This document shows, in pieces, positions 1 to 10,943 of a stretch of 64,000 nt of DNA. Numbering within the stretch: the first letter of the stretch is position 1; the number at the start of each line of letters is the position of its first letter. Below the pieces are notes generated by a model that saw only the letters and a program-made list of their open reading frames with translations, was not told the DNA's origin and searched no databases. The stretch spans positions 13,774,129 through 13,838,128 of the forward strand of contig NC_052397.1 in the NCBI RefSeq assembly GCF_009389715.1, in the 5' to 3' direction. Source of the DNA: Phoenix dactylifera (Eukaryota; Streptophyta; Magnoliopsida; Arecales; Arecaceae). A program made the translations under genes and the position numbers.

Positions 1-491
1 GTCAACTTTGATGGCTATGTGATAGACGACGACAGTAGAAGCAAAGTAGGATTTGTGATCAGAGGCTCGAACTCTAGATTCATAGCAGTTGGCAGAAGTC
101 CGATCTTCGATACCTCAGCCCTGTGGGCAGCTTAGGTAGGCGTTAGTTATACATGGCACTCTCTAAGAGCTGACTTCATCTTGGTTGAGGGTGACTTTGC
201 TATGGCAATTGGATTGATCCAGGGGCAGGTGAGGGGGTGGGTACACACCCCTTGTTGTAGGATTTTTGAGTCTGGCAAGAGTGGGCGGCTTCTTTGTTGC
301 AAGGCACATCTACCATGAGGCAAACGGGGCTACGAACTGGGTGGCCTCCTTCATGGGTGACCACTTAGATGGTGTGCTATGGACTGACTTGACGCTTGCT
401 CCGAGGGCCTTTCGAGGCACGTTACTTTCTGACTTTTTTGGATGTATTTATTACTAGAACAATATGAATCCCCCGTCTTAGCAAAAAAAAA
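1..491 (+). mobile_element. 3' end of a decayed LINE (RNase H domain), cut by the window edge
   Basis: The first 250 bases read as a plant LINE-type RNase H domain (RVT_3 family): VNFDGYVIDDDSRSKVGFVI, then an AELRA-like block carrying a stop (near 133), then an LVEGDFAMAIGLIQG block. A frameshift near 260 moves the reading into another frame, where the end of the domain continues with HIYHEAN, NWVASFMGDH and a C-terminal SDFFGCIYY. An A-tract at 482-491 probably marks the poly(A) end. The upstream reverse transcriptase lies outside the window or is lost. It cannot encode a working protein. The same domain recurs at 31146, 43400, 44785 and 48180. Confidence 0.75.
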
Positions 492-3325
492 GGGGATGCA
501 TGATGTGCTTGCTCTTGGCTGGAGACTGAGGTTTAAGCTTAAAGAGCTGGAGATTGAGGAGCTCTTTTTCATGTTTCTACTTGAGGGTGGTTGGATAGAA
601 CATTTGTGTAGATTAATAGGTGCATTGTTGAGAAGTTCCTTCTCTAGAAATTGAGATACAATTCATCTCTCTTGGCTGTGGGCTCTTTATAGAACTCTAA
701 ATATATTTTGATTTCAAAGCAAATGATTTTCTTTAACCAATATGGCTTTCCTTGTTTATAAGTTGAGAGAACTTATTGTTTACTTTTCATTGTAATTCCA
801 CATTGGAGATCTGGAGTGACAGTTCGAGAAATTTGAGGTGGAATGAGTGATTCCACGTTGCATAAAATGCCAATTCTTTGGTTTGGCTGAATTGTTATGT
901 AGCTTTTCTCTCTCATACATTGAAAGAGCCAAAAAAAAAAGGTAATCATTCTACATTAATTATATGATAGTATTGGTTCATGGAAATAAGCTAATGACTT
1001 CAATTTAGTATTCAGTAATGGGCATGATAATAGTACAGTAGACAAATATGGAAGTCCTTTTTCAGACACTAGCTATTTCACTCTCTCGGAGTAGGTGATT
1101 TTTTTTTCTCTCCTAATTACTTGTTAAGTGTTATATGCGTTCAAATATTATCTGCATTTGTTTCTCCCTAATTTGTGAAACAATCTGTTACTTTCAGTTC
1201 ATATTTTCTTGACTATAAAGTAAACTTGACACGGCGAGCATTATCCCTAGCATTATGTGACTCGAGCTTCTACTGGACAGTCTCATTGTACATCTGAGAT
1301 TCTGGACATTAAAATGGATTAAGTGTGGAATAATTGATTTATTTCTAAGCATACATATGAATTTGCTGTAATGTATAAGAGTTTGCTTTCAGTCTTGTAG
1401 TAGCTGTATATTGATTTCTTGATTCTTCATATTCTTACTCGCTCTTCAATAAAGTAGTGTCATCAGAGTTGACGGCATTTCTATAATAAGTTGGCTTCTC
1501 TGTGTGCTATGCTTCATTTAATTATGTCAGCTGTGATATGTAATTAAACTGCAATTTTTGCACTTCTTCTTGTTGGTCAAATATTTCATGTAATCAAGTT
1601 GAGACATGATCATGTTCCCCTGATAGTTTCTCACTTATAAACTTCCTTGTCATCATTTATATGCATTTGAATATTTGGTATAATGATCAAACTTCTTTCT
1701 TCAGTTTAAGAATTCTGGTGTTTACTATTCAGTTTAAGGATTAGCATCATCCAAAGAATGAAATGTTTCGTGGCTTTATGTGATTCTGAACTAAAATACA
1801 TTCATCACATTGGTTGTGTTTCACTTTGTCTAATAGACATACTTCAAACAAGGAATCTTGAGCTTTATTCATTCATCCAGAATAAAGAAAAAGAAGATGC
1901 CTTCCGATCGCATCCTGAAGAGCCTTTTCAGCTCACCAGCAGAAAAAGAAGAGAAAAAAAAAGAAGCTTATCTAAGTCAGGAAACCAAAATGCATTTAAA
2001 TTTGTCAAATCCTCGATTGACTTGGTGAATGGTCTGATAAACAGAAAGCTTTGTGCTAGGTTACCCTGAGACGATATTCATATAATAATGCCAAAGTACG
2101 TGAAAACAAGACCCAAGCAAATCGTCGAACAGGTATCATTTGGGTTCTGCAAGGAAACAAGTGGGCTACTTACAATTAATAAAGTCAACTAATGCTAGGT
2201 AAAGATTCACCAAGTCATAGCTTGCTGTTTAGGGTTCCGGGTTCCTGCAAATACCAAAACAATCAAGGTTGCAGGACCTTAAGTTTCTTTCAACCTTTCC
2301 TTCTATGAATTCATCAGATTCCAGTCTTTCAGTTTCTTCCCATTTGGTTGGAATAATGATTTAATAGCATCATAGCATACAAGTATAGAACATCAGAACT
2401 ATGGCAATTAATTAGCCGTATTATGATGTCGAACATCTCTGATAGCTTTGCTTTTTTTCTTCTAACGCCAGTTTTATTAAGAGAAGTATAAGAAGATTAT
2501 ATAGGAAGCAAAATTAAAAGTAAAACAAAACCACCAAAGGTGAAAAGTTGCAGATTCGGAGAAGGATTAGAAGTTGAAGCTGCCGACAGCAGATATAAAA
2601 GCTTCATCAACGTGTCATGACTTAAAACTTTTTTTTCGTAAAACCAAACAACAAAAAGGTGGTGCTGAGTTACTGCTAGCGTAGAAATAAACTGATGCTT
2701 TAGGCTAGCCATGGGCTTCGGAGTCCACCGTAGCCTATAAAACACTAAAAAATAACATCTGGGAGTTTTGGAACAATTTCAAATTGTTACATCTTCAAAT
2801 GAAGGACAGAGTTTGGTGCCTTCATCAATTAATTAGCCAAAGTTCGTACCCAGCAGCACCAGCTGCAACTCATAAAATTTTAGCAGGGAATGAGCTGTGT
2901 GCCAACTACTCCATTGTTTATAACCATACTACTCTCAGGAGAAGATTCTCAAGTGCGTAAGTATAAAAATTCTTACAGAATGGCTGCTAAGTTATAACAC
3001 CCATGAACGCATATAACCATAACATGATGGGGTTAACATAGGAATGAGATGGTCCCAATCATGAGACATAGCCAATTATGAATTGGATGCAACCAACCTC
3101 ATAAATTATCAAATAAAATCAATCATCTTACGTACAAGCCTCGCCTCATAAAAGTAAAAGAATCTAAGTGAATGTATAACCAGGACCAGCCCTGGCCCAT
3201 CCAATCAGGCAAGAGAACAAGAGATGGACCACCACAAACATAAAGAAGATCAAAGAGAATAAGGACAAAAAGAAAAAGAAATACATAGAAGACAGAGAGA
3301 TTATTTCTATATCATGGCTTCGGAT
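492..3325. other. Intergenic, no gene seen
   Basis: AT-rich sequence with short T- and A-tracts. Open frames here are short, lack family signatures and are not joined by plausible splice sites. The last few hundred bases probably include the 3' untranslated region of the minus-strand AGP gene that ends at 3326, but I see no single clear polyadenylation site. Confidence 0.5.
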
Positions 3326-4137
3326 CTAAGCAAACATGGCGATGCCCAGCAAAAGAGCCCATCCCGTGATCAGCATCTGCTTCAATGTCCCAGCTCCGTT
3401 CTGCATTAAAAAAAAAAAACACACAAAAATAATCATATTAATCAGTAATCATGTGATTAACTTTAACTAAATGTGTACTTAAATAGATATAAAGACGAGC
3501 CCACAGAGAAGGACAGGGAACAGCTGGTGATGGTAACCCTGCTGTTGTTGTCTCTACCTTGGCTTGTAGGCACCCGTGTTTCTGATATTGCCACCCGACC
3601 TTTTCCGTAGCCCACGCTCGATTTCCAACTATATGGGTAAATAATCCTGGGCATGTTACTAGGATGACAACAGCGGGACGCTACGTGGCTTAATGAACCA
3701 CAGCCGCGTGTCCAAAGGGTACCGGTAAAAATTGATGCCGCGAATCTCGAGGTCTTCTGCTTATGTCGAACGGGAAAGATTGCTTTATGTGACATGGAGG
3801 GGATAGGTTCGGGGACGAATGTGATGGATGTCCGCGTAAATATTTTAATGCGGACGTCGGATCTGCCGTTAATGGTGGCTCTGAGAGCCATCTTACCGCT
3901 CGAGTATGGCAGGGGACGGAGGTTGGCGTTTTCGCATAGAAATTTCGGTACGTTAGCATGTTATATTTTGTTCTAAGCGGATCCTAACGGCTAAATTTTC
4001 TCGCGGGAGATCGACGCGGGAATCCGGCGCACATCAGGTGATCTCCGGAGATCGCTAAAATGCGCCAGAAGAAGCGGCCCTTCCGAATCCAACGGCTAAT
4101 GGCGCAAGTTAGCGCCGTGAAGCGGTGGTGGGGAGGG

Positions 4138-4168
<31 letters not shown>

Positions 4169-4904
4169 AAGGCCATACCGTTTCGTCGGCGGCGACGCTG
4201 GGCCCGGGGGAAGCTGCGTCGCTGCCGGACGGCGAGGATGCCAGCGGCGCTAGATGGCTGGAGGCCACCGGAGCCGGGGCTGGAGCGGCGCCCTTCTTCT
4301 TCTTCTTCTTCGGCTTGGACTTCTTCGTGCTCGGCGCCGGCGCGGGAACCTCCGATGGCTGCGGCGGGGCGACGGCGGGGACCGGCGCTGCCGGGATGGT
4401 GGGAGGAGAGGCTGGGGCCGGCACAGGGGGCGACAGCTTAGGGGGAGGGGTGGGCGGGGACTTCACCGGGACGGGCGCCGGCGGTGAAGAGACCGGGGCG
4501 GCTGTCGGCGGGGTATTGGTCGGTGGAGCCGCGGCAGGGGCCTTGGCCGGAGCTTCAGCCGGGGCCTTGGCCGGAGCTTTAGCCGGGGCCTTGGTCGGGG
4601 CTTTAGCCGGAGCTTTAGCCGGGGCCTTGGAGGGGGCTTTAGCCGGGGCCTTGGTGGGGGCGGGGGTTGGAGGGGCGGAGGCGGGGGCGGGGGAGGTGGC
4701 AGCGGCGGCGGGGGAGGTGGCAGCGGCGGCGGGGGCTGGGGTGGTGGGCTTGGTGGGAGCGGGGGTGGTGGGCTTGGTGGGGGCGGCGGCCGGGGCCTTG
4801 GCGGAGACGGGGGTGGTGGTGGGGGCTGCCGCGGGGGCTTGGGCCGTGGCGTTGGAGGCGGCAATGCACAGGAGAGCGATGCACAAAATGGCTCGGCGAT
4901 CCAT
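3326..4904 (-). CDS. Lysine-rich classical arabinogalactan protein, two exons
   Basis: Exon 1 is 4904-4179 and exon 2 is 3400-3326; the 778-base intron has GT (4178-4177) and AG (3402-3401) ends in phase 0. The 266-residue product starts MDRRAILCIALLCIAAS, a secretory signal probably cleaved after Ala21, leaving Gln-Ala-Pro at the mature N-terminus. The body is Ala/Pro/Thr/Ser-rich with AP, TP and SP dipeptides, the usual sites for proline hydroxylation and arabinogalactan addition. It has a run of KAP repeats and a basic STKKSKPKKKKKK stretch, which define lysine-rich AGPs (the AGP17/18/19 class of Arabidopsis). Exon 2 adds a short Asn-Gly-Ala segment and a hydrophobic tail ending LLLGIAMFA, a typical GPI-anchor signal. 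The expected location is the outer plasma membrane and wall. An in-frame ATG exists at 5036, but the residues after it precede the signal peptide and do not resemble one, so 4904 is preferred. Family role in growth and signalling is general knowledge. Confidence 0.93.
4143..4168. repeat. (GA)n microsatellite beside the AGP donor site
   Basis: About 13 GA units. On the gene strand this is a CT tract beginning roughly 10 bases inside the intron, just downstream of the 5' splice site. Confidence 0.85.
4538..4656 (-). repeat. Coding tandem repeat: KAP triplets in the AGP
   Basis: A 9-base unit encoding Lys-Ala-Pro, with variants Thr-Lys-Ala-Pro, Ser-Lys-Ala-Pro and Ala-Glu-Ala-Pro, is repeated about ten times. 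Its third positions alternate between GC-ending and T-ending codons, so it is an imperfect minisatellite inside an exon and is likely to vary in length between alleles. Confidence 0.85.
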
Positions 4905-5340
4905 TTCGCTCGTAGTAGAAGAAAAAGGAAAAAGAGAAAGAAGAAAGAGAGAAGAGAGAGAGGAGTGGAGTAGTGGGGGGAGTGGAAGCGGGGAAGAGAA
5001 ATAAATAGAGGCGGTGTGGCGAACAGAAGCGAGCAATAGACGCGGTGGGTGATGGTATCTGGCGCCGGATCACAGACTGGCGGTGGGGTCCAAGGGGCAC
5101 ATGGGCGTGGGCGAGTGGCATTCGCAACGGAACGATTCCGGTCGGCAGGACGCGTCCGGCCAGATGGACACTGTTCGGTGGCGCCAGCTTGGCCTGTGTG
5201 TCCGTGTCGGACGTTTGGGGCCGGGAGACATCACTCTACTGTGCCTCGTAAAAAATTTATCACCCGCTCTTGGATGCACCATCGCATGCTCGGAAACCCC
5301 CTTCCATCTTCGAAGCCTTTAAAAAAGCTCACAGTTTACG
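4905..5340 (-). promoter_or_regulatory. Presumed 5' untranslated region and proximal promoter of the AGP gene
   Basis: GC-rich sequence directly upstream of the AGP start, with a purine-rich stretch on the plus strand at 4915-5000 (pyrimidine-rich in the transcript), as is common in plant leaders. No strong TATA box in the gene orientation was found. The call rests on position and composition only. Confidence 0.35.
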
Positions 5341-8300
5341 GCTCCCGTGAGGCTAGCTAGAGAGAACTTAAATTCACCGAATCCAGGCACCATCTTACCA
5401 TGTGGGACCCATGAATCCTGCTACAAATCACTTTTTTATTAGTTAGATTATAAGTTTTACATGGTAACCAAACATTGCTGCAGTACATGAAAAGATAGAT
5501 AATGTTGCTCAGGAACTCAGATACTGTTCCACTAATCACCAACTTGAGTATGCGTTGGGTTTCTTCAAAGAAACTGTAGAGCCTTGGATGAGTGGATTGG
5601 ATCGTAGAGAACTTACTCTCTCTCTGTCTCTCTCTCTCGAGAGGTGCATTGGATGGGTGGACCTGGTGATTGGTGGAGGAATGCCCGGGGGAGCGGGCTG
5701 CCTGATTGGTTCAACGGTCAAATTTTCCGGATGGATGTGCATGGGGGTGTACGGTGTACCTACCACTTATGAACTGGTTTTCTAGCCGTTGGGGCTTTCT
5801 TCACGGGTATCTAATATATATTTGCGTACCTACCGGAATTTCAGCTGTAGAATAGTACTCCAGGAAAAATGTCTTGTTACCGTTGCGGGTGGACGTTCGA
5901 GATTTCTTGGAGTTCGTGGGGGAAAAAAAAAAAATCTTTCAGGGTTCAGTTAAACATTATCTTCTGAAAGAAATCTAAAAGGTGCAGTCGGGTGTCTCTT
6001 TTTTTTTTCTTGAAAGATCACATATCAATTATCATATATTGAGTAGCTCAGAAAGAGCTTGGGATGCCAACTTGGTATAATTTATGAAATTTAATTCATT
6101 AATTCACTAAATTCTCGCTCTTTTGGTGTCAAATTGTCTGACGTCTAAAGGCATGCGTCATTTCTCCTGTTCAAACTCAGACATCAGTTCTATCTATCAA
6201 TTCAAACTCAGAACTATCTTGATCAATATAAACTAATATATCATAAGATTTTTGTTAATACACCATCAATGTAGCGGTCGAGACTTGATGGACAAGTAAT
6301 ATGCTGAGGAGATCCAGAAGTTCTAAAGTTTATTATGTATGTGGGCACTGAGCAATTAATATCTCTTAATTTCAGCATTTAAATGGTTGTCGAAGAATGA
6401 ATTTTATGTCAAGGACAAAGACACAAGGAGGTGGGGGGCCATGGTGAAACCTCTTATATCCTTCTGTTGGAGAATAAGTGGGGAATATCACCCCTAAATG
6501 AGGGATATCTTTGATCTTTCCAAGCAGACTTAAACCTGGGATGAACAGACTTATCTGATCAATGTAAAAATTGTGGAGTTGAAGACGACATTTCTATTTG
6601 ATCCTAACAGAATTATTTTTCCATCTAATTGCTATTTTGTCTCTGACCTCTTTAATGCGTTGTTCTCTTCATACTTGGCCTTTGTTTTAATAAAAGAAGA
6701 AAGGCAATTTCATTCACCTTTGAAGTATGAACTTATCCCTCCAACTATATAATATTGTCTTTATTCCTCATGGGATATTCCATGCGCAATCAAACGCACA
6801 AAATTCTATCTCAGAAAACTAAACTTTGAATAAAAAACATTCCTCCCAAAAAAAAAAGAAGAAAAGGAGTCTCACCATCAATTGTTCCCATAAGGAAATT
6901 AATGAAATCAATACAAAATAAAGAATATCACTAAATTATAAAAAACAGAGGGATTTACTTAAAAATTAATGCTTGTTTCACTCTAGATGGTGCTAATAAA
7001 GCCCAACATGACCAAAGTGACTTGAAGCTGATTCATATGCATGCATTATGTATGATCATAAATAGTTACAACCTTCTTAAAATTTTCATATACTGAATTA
7101 TCTTCAATTTTTTGATAAAAGAATTATCATTTAAATTTAATTTTTTTATATATTACTTATATTAGAATCTAAAATAAAATAAAATCTATTTTATTTTTCA
7201 CTTTGGTTTATGTTGTATCACAAATAAATTTTGAAATTAAAATAGGTACTTATCATCAACAACGTTCCATATTTTTAAAAGTACATTATTTTAAACTAAG
7301 GTCATCATATATACCCTAGTCTCTGTGTCCCGAGGTCTTGGAAGCCAATTACAGGGCTCAGTGGAGAGCTGAACTAGCTCTTCGAATCCTAGAGGTCGGT
7401 CCCGTTGGTTACTTCTGTTCCAACTGGACTGGGAGAACAACAATCAAGTGCACTCATTGGATGCTGGAGCCAATGTTCTACACATAGAAGGACTGCACAC
7501 CATACTAAAAGGTCAAAGTAAATACAAAGTACAAAATGATTAAAAAAACAAAAAAGGTTGGCCAATTAGACCATTAATTGATGTACAGACTAAGCATGAT
7601 CAATATTAAATTTCATTGGTTATGTATTGTATACTTTATGATAATAATAGAATATTATTTCCAAGCTTGCATAATTTCTTTTAGGTTATATGGTATAGAA
7701 TATCAGAACCATATTTGTTGTATATTTGATTTAACAATTGATAGTGCTTTTTATCCCAACTTTTTCCAAACCAATTGTCATGTGATGGCATGAAATAGCC
7801 ACTTTGATGTTAATCAAGTGCAATATCTCTTTAAAATCGTACATATACAGTTGATCAAAAAGCAATGTAAATTGCATGCAGTACCTAATCGACATAAGCA
7901 TGTTAGAAATTAATAGTTTGTGAGATTTCCAAATAACAATAATGGTTGTCTGTCAAAAAAAAAAAATCAATGACTTGTGAGAAAAAAATTGAATGTTTTT
8001 GGACAATCAATGCTATTCTATGAGTCATTAGACTTTTCAATTAATATATGTTAAAATTGAGGTACTTTACATTGATGCGTCATCAAAATATATTTCCAAA
8101 GAACATTTTCATGTAGGTACTTTTTATTTTTTGAGCAAGGAGCTCCATGTGGGTTCATTCTATAGTATGGTTTGGTTAATGTACAACCTACCATTTATAG
8201 AAGATGAAACAATAGCCATAATTTAAAAATATATCCCTCAATTTCCTTAAAGTTTATTAAAGAATGTTTATATTCTTTTTAACTATATAATTTTAGTTGT

Positions 8301-8709
8301 CATGCATCAGTTAAATAGTATTCAATGTCCATAAATTTGTTCACAAGCTAGTTCGGTGCCACGGGCTTGTTATATCCTCAAGCAGTTATGCAGCACTTAG
8401 AAGCTTTGCATACCTTCAATCACCTCTAAGTCAGCCTCTTAGAAAGAGGAGAAGACCATGCAAGAGGAGAGAGTTTGAGGGAACGGTTGTTCTACTCGAA
8501 AACTCCTTGCCCAGTGGTTTGGCCAATGAAATCTCTCTCTGTATTATGTACAATAAATGGTTAAATTATGTACCATGCTACAACTCTAATGGTTGGGATC
8601 ATTGTAGATCTTTTTGCAGAATATTGCCATCTAGCTTTGTTGCTAAATTTGTAGACTTTTTAAAGAATTTTGTAAATGTTTGGCTCTTTAGATAAGGAAA
8701 TATATGCAC
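5341..8709. other. Intergenic, mostly empty
   Basis: Strongly AT-rich apart from a CT-rich microsatellite near 5618-5640 and a more GC-rich scrap at 7326-7487 listed separately. No supported gene, RNA gene or complete element was seen. Confidence 0.5.
7326..7487 (+). pseudogene. Exon-like open fragment of unknown origin
   Basis: A 53-codon open frame ends at TAG 7485-7487 in a locally GC-richer patch within AT-rich DNA. The translation includes QWRAELALRILEVGPVGYFC and a balanced set of residues (several Trp and Cys), unlike the low-complexity noise around it. There is no ATG, and I cannot name the family. It could be a relic of a gene or transposon, or chance. Confidence 0.25.
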
Positions 8710-9038
8710 TAAGGACATGTTTGGTTCATTAAAAAAAAAAATTACGGAATATTTTTTTTGAAAAGATAATTCTTGAAAATATGATGCGTAAGAAAATAGT
8801 TTTGGCATATTTGGTTGATCATGAAAAAAGTCGCTTATATTTAGTTGTGCATCTATTTTTCTAGAAAATTTAATAAAATACTTATTATATCCATAATAAA
8901 GAAAAAACTTTATCATGGATTTTAACAGCTTTCCAATTTTAAATGAGTAAAAAAGTAGTTTTTTTTAATGTCCTCAAAATTTTTTCTTTTTTTTTTAATG
9001 AAAGAAGAGATTTTTTTTTACTAACCAAAGGGTCCTAA
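8710..9038. mobile_element. MITE-like element with TTTGGTT-containing terminal inverted repeats
   Basis: The left end reads TAAGGACATGTTTGGTT (8710) and the right end, reverse-complemented, TTAGGACCCTTTGGTT (to 9038). The interior is A/T-tract rich. This layout is common for plant MITEs. I could not find a convincing target-site duplication, so the superfamily and exact ends are uncertain. Confidence 0.5.
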
Positions 9039-9075
9039 GTAATTATAAACATGTACGAACTACTTGGATCTTGAC

Positions 9076-9733
9076 TAGAGATGGGCATCGGGCCGCGCTG
9101 GGCCGGGCCCGGCCCAGGGTCCACTGGGCCACAGACCAAACGGGCCGTGCCTGAACCGGCCTGTTACTAAACGGGCCGTACCTGGCACGACCCACTTAAC
9201 CTAAAGGCTAAGCCCGGCATGACCCTAGGCCCGTGGGGTGGCGGGCCATGCTGAGCCCGGCACGGGCCGTGCCTGGCATGAGACGGCCCGTCTATCCAAA
9301 AAAAATAACCATTATGGGTGGCCCATAATGGCTATTTTTTTGGCCCATAACGGCTATTTATAGCTTTTTACCCATTTTGCTCCTCCCAACAGGCATAAAA
9401 CGGCTAATTTGAGGGGTATTTTGGGGAAAACAATTGAAGTCCTATAAATACCCCTTTCCTCCCTCATTCTCACCACACCAAACCAACTCTTCCGGGCTGG
9501 CCCGCGGGCTGTGCCGTGCTTGGTCCATGAATCGTGCCAGCTCAGGCCCTTATGGGCCGTGCCGGACTCGGCCCGCGGGCTAAAAATCCTTAACCCAGCT
9601 CGGCCCCTTTTTATGAGCCGTGCTTAGCACGGCCTGTTACTGTAGCAAGCGGGCCGTGCCTGGCACGACCCGGCACGAGGCACGGCCCGCTTCGTGCCAG
9701 GTCGTGCCGGGCCAGGCCCAATGCCCACCTCTA
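9076..9733 (+). mobile_element. Non-autonomous hAT element, deletion derivative of the 37863-41155 family
   Basis: It begins TAGAGATGGGCAT and ends with the near-complement ATGCCCACCTCTA. The 8-bp flanks ATCTTGAC and GTCCCGAC match at 5 of 8 positions, a decayed target-site duplication. Both ends carry arrays of GGGCCGTGCC and GGCACGGCCC, as in the full-length hAT element. The interior (about 9370-9490) aligns with the reverse complement of about 40740-40850 in the full element, including TATA box and leader, but the transposase gene is missing. It is therefore an internal-deletion derivative in the opposite orientation. Mobility would require transposase in trans. Confidence 0.88.
9452..9460 (+). 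promoter_or_regulatory. TATA box retained in the hAT derivative
   Basis: CTATAAATA is followed by the same pyrimidine-rich leader (CCTCCCTCATTCTCACCACA) that follows the TATA box of the full hAT element. Any transcript from it would contain no transposase. Confidence 0.55.
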
Positions 9734-10943
9734 GTCCCGACATGGGGCAGTAGTTTTGATGGGCCTCGTACATAACACTAAAGCTAGTGTAATTGGATGT
9801 TGGATCTTTGAAACCATAATCATGCATTAAAAGTAAGTATTGTTGTATTCACCAACCTCACAATGTGAAAGCTCCAGCTGACAAAATTGATAAAAGGGAC
9901 AACAAAAGGGTCACGACTCACGACATACTTCAGAAGATGGGCCATCCTTACCGCCTCACCCTCACACGGCTGAGATGCCGGTGAAGGAGAGCCCGACAAA
10001 CCCCAAGCCAGCCCAAAAGAGCTGACGACATTGGAAGCCCACACGTGGGCCAGCCACAAGGCTCTGAGCCCAACCTTAATACAATGGCTCATAGCCCAAA
10101 CTTTAGCCCGACACGGCCACAGCCGTACTAGCGAGCAACCAAAACTAAAATTTTCTTGATCAAGCTTGCAATACTCTTCCGGACCACCCATGAGCACAGC
10201 CGCCGGAGAGGAGGGGTCCAAGACTATCACTGCATGCCGGACATACCAGTAACGCCTCTCGATGGGATCACTAGAAGCACATCAGCTCACTGCTTCTGGA
10301 GAAATTATTAGTTGGACCAGTTCGCCATAGACTGCTAATAAATTCATCTTAATACTTGTTGCTATTACACATAAAAAGAAAAATGATGAGGATAAAAGAA
10401 TTATTATTGCACGTGTTGCTTTTCTGGTTGGACTGGTTCACGATAGACCTGTTCGAACTCGTAAATTTTTCTCAAGGAGGTATCACCATACTTAGTTTGA
10501 TGTCTAAGATTGCAGCTCATCTTATAGATGAGGTGGAATGAGCCCCTCAACAAAATAATTGTTCAATACTTTTCTCATGCAATAAATAAAGAAACAAATA
10601 AATAGATAATTGAATAAATAAATAAATATATAAAAAAAAAGTCGCCGAGGCAGTCCAAAATCTAGCGATAATAACTCATGATTTCCTCTCCTTCCGCAGC
10701 TTCATGCACGATAATGGACGCACGTCAATCAAGACCGTCCAATTTCTTCGCTTCAATCGGCCAAAAAGTTTGCCTCATCGGACGGTCTATAATTATTTAC
10801 GAGTTCATAATATGTTTAATAGGAGCAACGTCTGTATCCCTTATGATCGCGGCGGGGAGCATTTGAGGCGCCTCTTCCTTTCTCGCCCCCTCAAACACCA
10901 AACCCTTGATTCTCGCGCTCTCGTCGGCGGCGGAGCTCCGACC
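9734..10943. other. Intergenic, including the region upstream of the SWIB gene
   Basis: A minus-strand open frame of 136 codons at 9820-10230 shows no family signature and is treated as noise. The last 300 bases become GC-rich towards the SWIB start. A TATAATTATTT stretch near 10784 is the only candidate core promoter I see, about 150 bases before the ATG. Confidence 0.4.

Noticed and set aside
4463..4864. Minus-strand proline/arginine-rich frame overlapping the AGP exon
   Set aside because: A frame-shifted reading of the same repeats with no start context or domain.
4060..5004. Plus-strand open frame of 314 codons opposite the AGP gene
   Set aside because: Its Gly/Ala-rich product is the mirror of the Ala/Pro-rich AGP exon in GC-rich repetitive DNA. 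The minus-strand frame has a signal peptide, splice sites and GPI signal.
3984..5036. Longer AGP start at 5036
   Set aside because: The extra 44 residues precede an excellent signal peptide at 4904 and look like translated leader.
9820..10230. Minus-strand frame of 136 codons
   Set aside because: No recognisable domain, no intron structure and no supporting promoter; may be repeat-derived noise.
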